Assembly (NCBI GenBank): GCA_900547945.1
Contig: URIT01000105.1
Coordinates: forward strand, 1-11,841
DNA length: 11,841 nt
Direction of reading: 5' to 3'
From: an uncultured bacterium
Lineage (GTDB): Bacteria > Verrucomicrobiota > Kiritimatiellia > RFP12 > UBA1067
Shown here: positions 1 to 5,032 of the stretch, in pieces
Numbering within the stretch: position 1 is the stretch's first letter
Layout of the letters: each line of letters begins with the position of its first letter
Position numbers and translations under genes: made by a program
Notes under the pieces: model-generated
What the model was told of the DNA's origin: nothing
Seen by the model: the letters and a program-made list of their open reading frames with translations, nothing else
The model's database searches: none

Positions 1-739
1 CGACGATTTGGTCGCCCGAAGTCCAGATAAACGAGAACCAGTTGCGGATTTGGTATTCCATGGTGTCCCACGCAAGCTCCTCGTTTCTGTGGAAGCCGGG
101 GCCGCCGACGTAGACGGGCGAATTCCAGTAGCACTGGGCGTTGACGATTTCGCCGATTTCGCCGTCCTGAACGCGCTTTACCATTTCCTGATAGCCCGAA
201 TAGTAGCGGCGTTGCGTGCCGCAGACTACGCACAGGCCCTTTTCGTCGGCCTTTTTGGAAAGTTCGAGCATTTTGCGAGCCTGAACCGCGTCGACGCACG
301 GCGGCTTTTCGAGGAACGCGTGTTTACCCGCCGCCACGATTTTTTCGAAGTGCGGGGTGCGGAACACGGGCGGGCACGCGTCGATTACGACGTCGATGTC
401 GGTCGCCAAAATTTCGTCGACGCAATTCAGACCGACGAAACGCTTTACCTTCGACATGTCCAAAATGCCCTTCGCGCTGTCGCCGAGCTTTTCGATGTGC
501 TTTTGCACGCGGTCGAGAGCCTGCTGCGGCTTGTCCGCAAAAAGGTCGGCAACCGCCACGATTTCTATGTTCTGGTCGGCGGAAATCATGTTGCATAGCG
601 CGCCCCTGCCGCGGCCGCCGCAGCCGATAAGACCCACTTTAATGCGGTCGTTCCCCTTTGCCCTTGCAAGGCTATAACGCGGCAACGCCGCCGCCATGCC
701 CAACACAGCCGTCGATTTCACAAAATCGCGTCTTTCCAT
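1..739 (-). CDS. Gfo/Idh/MocA family oxidoreductase with Tat-type signal, 3' end missing
   Basis: The frame is open from an ATG at 739 to the window edge (246 codons), so the C-terminal part is missing. The N-terminus has a twin-arginine-like start (RRDFVKS, residues 3-9) and a hydrophobic stretch to about residue 20, suggesting Tat export. Residues 33-44 (IKVGLIGCGGRG) are the Rossmann NAD(P)-binding loop, and LEKPP at 143-147 is the EKP motif typical of the family. Families of this kind use NAD(P) to oxidise or reduce sugars, inositols and related polyols; the substrate cannot be told. Many PVC-group and Bacteroidetes bacteria carry such Tat-exported paralogues. The start is supported by AAAGGA 8 nt upstream. 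GC content and use of AAA, TTT and ATT codons differ from the genes right of about 1250, so this gene may come from another genome (see the junction). Family call is firm; specificity unknown. Confidence 0.9.
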   Translation of the reverse strand, partial: MERRDFVKSTAVLGMAAALPRYSLARAKGNDRIKVGLIGCGGRGRGALCNMISADQNIEIVAVADLFADKPQQALDRVQKHIEKLGDSAKGILDMSKVKRFVGLNCVDEILATDIDVVIDACPPVFRTPHFEKIVAAGKHAFLEKPPCVDAVQARKMLELSKKADEKGLCVVCGTQRRYYSGYQEMVKRVQDGEIGEIVNAQCYWNSPVYVGGPGFHRNEELAWDTMEYQIRNWFSFIWTSGDQIV

Positions 740-747
740 AATAATAA

Positions 748-753
748 TCCTTT
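748..753 (-). promoter_or_regulatory. Shine-Dalgarno site of the Gfo/Idh/MocA gene
   Basis: The minus strand reads AAAGGA here, 8 nt before the ATG at 739. It fixes the start of the oxidoreductase and keeps the twin-arginine signal in the protein. Confidence 0.7.
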
Positions 754-773
754 GTCGATAATTGTTGTAGGTG

Positions 774-779
774 ATTATA
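774..779 (-). promoter_or_regulatory. Possible -10 box (TATAAT) of the Gfo/Idh/MocA gene
   Basis: A perfect TATAAT lies on the minus strand 34 nt before the start codon, inside an AT-rich stretch, downstream of the terminator at 881-915. No good -35 box is found 16-18 bp further upstream (that stretch is G-rich), so this is a weak prediction based on one box and position. Confidence 0.35.
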
Positions 780-880
780 AAAAATTTGAACGCAAGCCTC
801 CCCCCGCGAACAAAAAAAAGCTTATGGGCGATTCCGCCTCTTTAAATTGACACTAAATACCGCGCGGAGATTCCGTCAAC

Positions 881-915
881 AAAAAAAACGCAATCCGAGC
901 GGACGCGTCGGGATT
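881..915 (-). terminator. Intrinsic terminator after the MgtE tail
   Basis: Read on the minus strand, AATCCCGA and TCGGATT form a stem with one bulged C around a 9-nt loop, followed 3 nt later by eight T (positions 888-881). It begins 2 nt after the stop codon at 917. This is a typical rho-independent terminator and shows that the MgtE end is a natural gene end, separate from the oxidoreductase gene downstream. Confidence 0.75.
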
Positions 916-916
916 T

Positions 917-1265
917 TCACGAAAGGAAAATGGAGGCAAGCCCCAAAAAAATGAAAAAACCGCCCGAATCGGTAAAGCCCGTAGTGAAAATGGACGAGCC
1001 GGAGGCGGGGTCAAACCCGAAGCGTTTGAGCGTGAACGGAATGAAGCTTCCCATGAAGCCGCCGAGCGACATGTTTATCACCATCGCAACCCACACAATC
1101 AGCGCGAGATCGAAGCGGAATGTCGTAATTACCGCAAGAAGCGCGCCCAGCAGCCCTATGCAAATTCCGTTCAAAAAGCCCTTGCACGTCTCCCGCACGC
1201 AGACCCTGCGCATATCGAAAATCCCCGCCTCGCCGAGCGCGATTGACCTCACCGTGACCGCGAGC
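917..1265 (-). pseudogene. mgtE: MgtE-family magnesium transporter, C-terminal fragment
   Basis: Residues from about 540 of the frame match the second half of the MgtE membrane domain. QTLAVTVRSIALGE corresponds to the family's conserved (N)AGTQ...VRGLALGE segment; MRRVCVRETCKGFLNG corresponds to the basic RRE..VGLLNG stretch before a membrane helix. Two further helices and FGFDP...FTTGFTDSGGFFIFL follow, including the Asp in the last helix (FTD) that binds Mg2+ in the pore of characterised MgtE. The end is natural, with a terminator right after it. Missing are the N domain, both CBS domains and the first membrane helices, so it cannot form a channel by itself. It has no start codon or ribosome site of its own. 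Exact left limit of homology is uncertain by about 40 bp. Confidence 0.8.
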
Positions 1266-2893
1266 GTCTGCGCGCCCGCAAGCTGGATCGCGCCGTTGAG
1301 GTCGAGGGCGAGGCGCGTCCCCTCCGGGAGGTCGGGCGGCGCGCCCCGCGTGGGCGCGGCCCCGTCCTGAACCGGTTCAAGCCCCGCGAAGAGCCGCGCC
1401 ACCCCGTCCGTCCCGAGCGCGTGCGCGTAGACGCGCACGTCGTCGAGGTCGCCGTGGAAAAACCGCTGCCACCCGATGAGCGCGCCGAGGGTGATCTGCA
1501 CCGTCCGGGGCAGCGTCATCACCAGCCCCGCGTTGCGCCGCTCGAAAACCTTGCGCCCGTCCACCCAGACGGCGCAGAAGCCCCCTTCGCGCATCGCGAC
1601 GTAGTGGTGCCAGACGGCGGGATTCCACGCGGCCGCGTCGCGCGACGGCGCGATGTTCGCGAAGTCGCCGCGTCCGTTCCAGTGGCCGAGGAGCAGGTTC
1701 GTGCAGCCGGCGTCCATGAAGCGGAACTGGACCGTTTGGCGGTCGTCCGTAGTCTGCCCGAGCGAGAAGAAGGTGGGCCAGTTGTTCGCACAGGGCGAGG
1801 CGGCCTTCGCCCAGAGGCTGATCGTGTAGTCCGCGTCGCCCGTCAGCTCATCCGCATGGGGGACGGACACGCTGAGCCGGCCGCCCGTCTTCGCCGTCGC
1901 CGTGAAGCGCGCGACATAACCGCCCCGTTCGTTGTCGTAGACGCGCGCGACGTCGCCCTCCGCCGTCAGGTCGCGGCCGTTCCCGGAGGCGTCCGCCGTG
2001 AGCGACGCCTCGAAGTCGTAGTGTACGAACGGCACGGCGGCGGGGTCCGTCGTGTCGAGGCGCAGGCGCCCCGCCGACGCGCCGTAGACGATGTGCGGCG
2101 CAACGTTCGTCACGTAGACGCTGCGCGCGACGGCCGTCACGCGCCCCGTCCCGCAGACCTCGCCCGGCACCGTCGTGGCGGCAAGCGCCCCCATGCACAG
2201 ATCGACGCCGTTCAGCGGCTGCGGCACGCCCGTCTGCGGCGCAAACGAGCCGAGGAAGGCGCGCGGCGTGCAGTTGGTGAAGACGAGCGCGCCCGCCGGA
2301 TCCGTCACGCGCACGTCCATGTAGGCGAGCGCGGCTTCGGCCATCGGGAAGACCGCGCCCTCGGCGATGTCGAGCGTGCGCCCGGAATCCCGGTAGCGAT
2401 AGAAGCGGCTGGCGCGCACGGCGCCGTTCCCCTCCTTGCGGACGGGCCCGTCGTCCAGAGCCCCTGCGGCGGCGAGCCACATCTCGTTCCCGAGGACGAG
2501 CCAGCCGTTCTCCACGCGGAGCGGGAAAGAACCGCGCACAGACGTGGAGAAGACGAAGTCCGCATGGTACGGCTCCACCTTGAGATACCACGTGGGCCAG
2601 GTGGCGGGATCGTCCGATACATCCTTCCCGGCGGGACGGAAGAGCATGCCGCTCGTCGGTGCCTTTTCGCGCGACGTGCAGATGGCCGCCCTGTCGTCGA
2701 GCGCGAAGTCGGCGACCGTGTTCATGACGGCGTTCATGTCCGTCAGGTTTCCGGCCCAGTTCACGAGTACGCCCACCTCGTTCGTCGCAAGCCACTTCCC
2801 GCCCGAGGGCGTGATCCACGTGTTCGTGACGACATCGGCCGCCGCAGTGTACACCACGCCGAGCAAAGCCAAACCAACCGTCATTTTCCGCAT
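917..2893 (-). CDS. Secreted LamG-domain protein running in frame into an MgtE C-terminus (chimeric ORF)
   Basis: This 658-residue frame starts at ATG 2893, chosen because a GAGGAGA ribosome site lies 7 nt upstream and a signal peptide follows (residues 1 to about 19, cut near TAAA/DV). Residues 20-290 are a beta-rich region I do not recognise. Residues 290-505 are a LamG/concanavalin-A-like domain: it opens with HYDFEASLTADASGNGRDL, has YTISLWAKA and WHHYVAMREG strands, and closes with GDLDDVRVYAHAL. Such domains bind glycans or act as surface modules. Residues 510-540 resemble the linker that precedes the passenger-like repeats of related surface proteins. From about residue 540 the sequence becomes the end of an MgtE magnesium transporter with three membrane segments. 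A secreted LamG protein ending in half a transporter core makes no functional sense, so the true LamG C-terminus is probably lost at a junction near 1240-1290. A poly-G promoter lies upstream. LamG call firm; the fusion as a real protein is doubtful. Confidence 0.75.
   Translation of the reverse strand: MRKMTVGLALLGVVYTAAADVVTNTWITPSGGKWLATNEVGVLVNWAGNLTDMNAVMNTVADFALDDRAAICTSREKAPTSGMLFRPAGKDVSDDPATWPTWYLKVEPYHADFVFSTSVRGSFPLRVENGWLVLGNEMWLAAAGALDDGPVRKEGNGAVRASRFYRYRDSGRTLDIAEGAVFPMAEAALAYMDVRVTDPAGALVFTNCTPRAFLGSFAPQTGVPQPLNGVDLCMGALAATTVPGEVCGTGRVTAVARSVYVTNVAPHIVYGASAGRLRLDTTDPAAVPFVHYDFEASLTADASGNGRDLTAEGDVARVYDNERGGYVARFTATAKTGGRLSVSVPHADELTGDADYTISLWAKAASPCANNWPTFFSLGQTTDDRQTVQFRFMDAGCTNLLLGHWNGRGDFANIAPSRDAAAWNPAVWHHYVAMREGGFCAVWVDGRKVFERRNAGLVMTLPRTVQITLGALIGWQRFFHGDLDDVRVYAHALGTDGVARLFAGLEPVQDGAAPTRGAPPDLPEGTRLALDLNGAIQLAGAQTLAVTVRSIALGEAGIFDMRRVCVRETCKGFLNGICIGLLGALLAVITTFRFDLALIVWVAMVINMSLGGFMGSFIPFTLKRFGFDPASGSSIFTTGFTDSGGFFIFLGLASIFLS
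1240..1290. other. Junction between LamG gene and MgtE gene; composition break
   Basis: Right of this point codons are strongly GC-ending; left of it, TCA, ATT, GAT, TTT, TTG, ATA and AAA codons become common. Protein homology changes here from LamG-protein linker to MgtE. The peptide AGAQTLAV fits both partners, so the join may sit in a short shared sequence. The position is inferred from translation, not from an alignment. Confidence 0.7.
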
Positions 2894-2900
2894 ACTCGTT

Positions 2901-2907
2901 TCTCCTC
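2901..2907 (-). promoter_or_regulatory. Shine-Dalgarno site of the LamG gene
   Basis: The minus strand reads GAGGAGA, 7 nt before ATG 2893. The reading frame stays open for hundreds of codons further upstream (to about 3808), but that part is a shadow of the CNNM genes; this site and the signal peptide decide the start. Confidence 0.8.
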
Positions 2908-2924
2908 GTAAAGCAGGGGCTGAT

Positions 2925-2943
2925 ACAGTTTCGCCAAAACAGT
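2925..2943. promoter_or_regulatory. Imperfect inverted repeat at the predicted transcription start
   Basis: A 19-bp element made of two 7-bp arms (ACAGTTT and AAACAGT, with one mismatched pair) around a 5-bp centre. It overlaps the expected +1 of the poly-G promoter (about 2941) and the first transcribed bases. It could be an operator or a 5' hairpin in the transcript; no regulator is encoded in the window. Confidence 0.35.
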
Positions 2944-2947
2944 CTAT

Positions 2948-2979
2948 ATTATACCCCCCCCCCCCATTCGGATTGTCAA
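2948..2979 (-). promoter_or_regulatory. Sigma70-type promoter with poly-G spacer, likely phase-variable
   Basis: On the minus strand there is a perfect -35 TTGACA (2979-2974) and a perfect -10 TATAAT (2953-2948). The spacer is 20 bp (2973-2954): 8 mixed bases followed by 12 G. The optimum is 17 bp, which this promoter would have with nine G. Changes of G-tract length by slipped-strand mispairing between -35 and -10 are the known cause of phase variation of surface-protein genes such as porA and opc in Neisseria and fim in Bordetella. Here the gene downstream encodes a secreted LamG protein, start at 2893, about 48 nt after the expected +1. The boxes are seen; switching is inferred. Confidence 0.75.
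2954..2965. repeat. 12-bp C/G homopolymer tract
   Basis: Twelve uninterrupted C on the plus strand (G on the minus strand). It is the longest homopolymer in the window and lies exactly between the two promoter boxes of the LamG gene, directly touching the -10 box. Long G tracts are prone to slippage in cells and in sequencing, so the counted length may be a population average. Confidence 0.9.
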
Positions 2980-2992
2980 TTAAGAAACCGAG

Positions 2993-3011
2993 TTTTTTTT
3001 TGGAAATTTCC
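2993..3011. promoter_or_regulatory. A-tract and GGAAATTTCC palindrome upstream of the poly-G promoter
   Basis: Read on the minus strand, the perfect 10-bp palindrome GGAAATTTCC (3011-3002) is followed directly by nine A (3001-2993), ending 13 bp before the -35 box. An A-tract there could act as an UP element for RNA polymerase, and the palindrome could be a protein-binding site. Both are seen; the functions are inferred from position only. Confidence 0.35.
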
Positions 3012-3022
3012 GACCGCCGCAA

Positions 3023-3042
3023 GGTCGCGCAAGAGCGCGGCC
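3023..3042. terminator. GC-rich hairpin just after the CNNM pair
   Basis: GCGC-rich arms surround a 4-nt loop (core stem 3026-3030 with 3035-3039, extended by pairs at 3023-3024 with 3041-3042). It starts 7 nt after the stop codon at 3049. No T run follows directly on the minus strand, so it is at most a weak or factor-assisted terminator separating the CNNM operon from the LamG promoter. Confidence 0.35.
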
Positions 3043-3048
3043 CTTCCC

Positions 3049-3702
3049 TTAGGCGTCCGTCTCGTCGAGGGCGGAGAGAAGCGCCTCCGCCGTCACGGGG
3101 CGGCCCTTCATGCGCAGGACGAGGATGCGGGCGATGAGGGCGCTCTCGAATTCCGTCAGGCGCACGCCGTCCTTGCGGTCCTGGAGAATGCGCAGCAGGT
3201 TGTCCGGCGTCACGCGCTCGCGGGCGCGCGGGCGCCCCGCGAAGAGGCCCGTCACCGCCGCCGCAAGGGACGTGAGCGGCGCGAAGGCCGCGCTGAAGAC
3301 CCGGTAGACGGGGGCGAGGCGGAGCGTCCGGCGCAGCGGCCGCGCCGAGCAGAAGAGCTTCGGCAGAAACTCGCCGCACACGAGCAGCGCGACCGCCGCG
3401 CCCGCGCTCCACGCCGCCGCGCCCACGCCGGATGCGTCGCCGAAAAGGCGCGCGGCGAGCGCCGCCGACGCGGAGGAGTAGACGACGTTCGCGAGGTTGT
3501 TGCCCACGAGGATGCCAGTGAGCGTGCGGGAGAAGTCGAGGCGCGCGCGTTCGATGATCTTCGCCGCCGCGCTGCCCTCGCGGGCCATGTGGCGGATGCG
3601 GCCCAGGCTGACGGAGGACAGCCCCGTCTCCGTGCCGGAGCAGAAAGAGGAAAGCGCGAGGGCGGCGAGCATCGCGCAGACGAGGAGGGCGAGCGCGATC
3701 AT
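3049..3702 (-). CDS. CNNM-domain (DUF21) membrane protein without CBS domains
   Basis: The 217-residue protein is the second of two neighbouring CNNM proteins. The start at ATG 3702 is chosen because its ATG overlaps the TGA of the gene before it (ATGA), which gives translational coupling; longer starts give arginine-rich shadow sequence. Residues 2-20 are the first membrane helix, followed by FCSGTETGLSSVS (20-32), the family's SG-E-T motif. ILVGNNLANVVYSS (64-77) and CGEFLPKLF (109-117) are the other conserved motifs, in further membrane segments to about residue 155. The tail (165-217) has the helix that in full-length proteins leads into the CBS pair, but the protein stops there. Full HlyC/CorC/CNNM members of 400 or more residues are linked to Mg2+ or Co2+ handling. 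It may pair with the longer protein; this is inferred from coupling. Confidence 0.85.
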   Translation of the reverse strand: MIALALLVCAMLAALALSSFCSGTETGLSSVSLGRIRHMAREGSAAAKIIERARLDFSRTLTGILVGNNLANVVYSSASAALAARLFGDASGVGAAAWSAGAAVALLVCGEFLPKLFCSARPLRRTLRLAPVYRVFSAAFAPLTSLAAAVTGLFAGRPRARERVTPDNLLRILQDRKDGVRLTEFESALIARILVLRMKGRPVTAEALLSALDETDA

Positions 3703-4964
3703 GCGTCCTCCTCCGTCTTCTCGACGGCCTCGTCCGTCTCGGCGAGCAGCTCCTCGTCGGTGTCGGCCTTCGGGTACTCGACGACCTCCAGGCGCACCTG
3801 CACGACACGGCGGCGGCGGCGCTTGAGGACGGTCGCGCGGCAGCCGTCCGCCTCGATCTGCTGCCCCACGTGGGGGATGCGCTCGGCGTGGAAGGCGACC
3901 CACCCCGAGAGGCGGTCGGCGTCCTCGGCCTCCAGCTCGATGCCGAGTTCGCGGTTGATCTCGTCGAGGCTCGCGCGGCCGTCGATGATCCAGGCGTTCC
4001 GTCCGACGGGGCGGATGGAGGGCTCGTCGTCGGGGCGCGCGAAGACGCCGGGGCCGACGATGATCTCCAGGACGTCGTTCGGCGTGATGATGCCGGCCGT
4101 GCCGCCGTATTCGTCGAGGACGACGGCGAGCGGCTTGCCGCTCCGGCGGAAGACGACGAGCAGGTCGTCGAGCGTGATCTGCTCGGGGACGAAGAGCGCG
4201 TCCTCGACCTTCCCCGTCTTCACGTCCACGATGCCCTCGATCGCGTCCGGCGTGCGGTTGAAGACGGGCAGGTAGGCGTGGCGCGCATGGGCGAGGACGT
4301 CGGCGCGCACGGCCTCCGGCCGGTCCGAATCCAGCCCCTCGATGTCCACGCGCGGCGTCATCTCGTCGTTCGCGTGCAGCTCCGAGAGCCGCAGCACGCC
4401 CTCGATCATCTCGGCGTCCGCCACCGCGAACTCGCCCTTCTCGGCGGCGGACTCGACGACCGAGACGAGTTCGGCGTCGGAGAGCGCCCGCCGTTCGCGC
4501 GCGAGCGCCGGCGCGAACGCCCGCGACGCGAGCGAGAAGGCCTTGTTGAACGGCAGCAGCGCGGCCCGCCAGAAGAGGAGCGCGAGCGCGCAGGCGGGCG
4601 CAAGCGCCTCGGCGTGGCGCAGCGCGAGGCGCTTGGGCGTGATCTCGCCGAAGAGCAGCAGCAGCACGGTCGTCACGGGCACGGCGGCGAAGCCGCCCCA
4701 GGCGGGGAAGGCCCTCACGAAGAGCCGGTAGGAAAGCGTCGCAATCGCGAAGTTGACGAACGTGTTCCCGACGAGGAGCGTCGAGAGGAGCGCGGCGGAA
4801 TCATCCACGCACCGCCCGATCCAGCGGTCCGCCCGCGCACTGCGCGCGCGGATCCGCGCGCGCTGCACGCCCGTGAGCGTGAAGAGAATCGTCTCCGAGC
4901 CGGAGAAGAACGCCGAGAGGCCGAACAAGGCGACGAGCGTCGCCGCTGAAAGAATCACGTCCAT
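3699..4964 (-). CDS. Hemolysin-family CNNM/CBS/CorC-HlyC membrane protein
   Basis: The 421-residue protein has the full domain order of the family. The CNNM (DUF21) domain spans residues 1-150, with FFSGSETILFTLT (19-31), LLVGNTFVNF (63-72) and FGEITPKRLALRHAE (105-119). The CBS pair spans about 200-305, beginning EMTPRVD and containing VVLDEYGGTAGIITPNDVLE (281-300). A CorC_HlyC domain (317-397) has RPVGRNAWIIDG. The tail carries a basic run (KRRRRR, 381-386) and a final acidic stretch of about 20 residues. Characterised relatives export or sense Mg2+/Co2+; hemolysin is a historical name. The start at ATG 4964 has no clear ribosome site, which fits the very short leader predicted from the promoter at 4980-5008. 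Its stop overlaps the start of the shorter CNNM gene (ATGA), so the two form one operon. Confidence 0.93.
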   Translation of the reverse strand: MDVILSAATLVALFGLSAFFSGSETILFTLTGVQRARIRARSARADRWIGRCVDDSAALLSTLLVGNTFVNFAIATLSYRLFVRAFPAWGGFAAVPVTTVLLLLFGEITPKRLALRHAEALAPACALALLFWRAALLPFNKAFSLASRAFAPALARERRALSDAELVSVVESAAEKGEFAVADAEMIEGVLRLSELHANDEMTPRVDIEGLDSDRPEAVRADVLAHARHAYLPVFNRTPDAIEGIVDVKTGKVEDALFVPEQITLDDLLVVFRRSGKPLAVVLDEYGGTAGIITPNDVLEIIVGPGVFARPDDEPSIRPVGRNAWIIDGRASLDEINRELGIELEAEDADRLSGWVAFHAERIPHVGQQIEADGCRATVLKRRRRRVVQVRLEVVEYPKADTDEELLAETDEAVEKTEEDA

Positions 4965-4979
4965 ATATGAAGGACGGCG

Positions 4980-5008
4980 ATTCTACCAAAACCGGCGCGG
5001 GGGGACAA
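4980..5008 (-). promoter_or_regulatory. Promoter of the CNNM operon
   Basis: On the minus strand TTGTCC (5008-5003) and TAGAAT (4985-4980) are separated by exactly 17 bp. The expected transcription start is near 4973, only about 8 nt before ATG 4964. That fits the lack of a Shine-Dalgarno site and suggests a nearly leaderless mRNA. The intergenic space to the previous gene is 68 bp and shows no convincing terminator. Confidence 0.45.
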
Positions 5009-5032
5009 TCGCGAAGTGGACCGCACCGGGCG

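Noticed and set aside
2894..3808. Upstream extension of the LamG frame
   Set aside because: The extension overlaps the two CNNM genes in another frame and reads through the terminator-like hairpin and promoter. The translation is Arg-rich shadow sequence; the signal peptide and ribosome site place the start at 2893.
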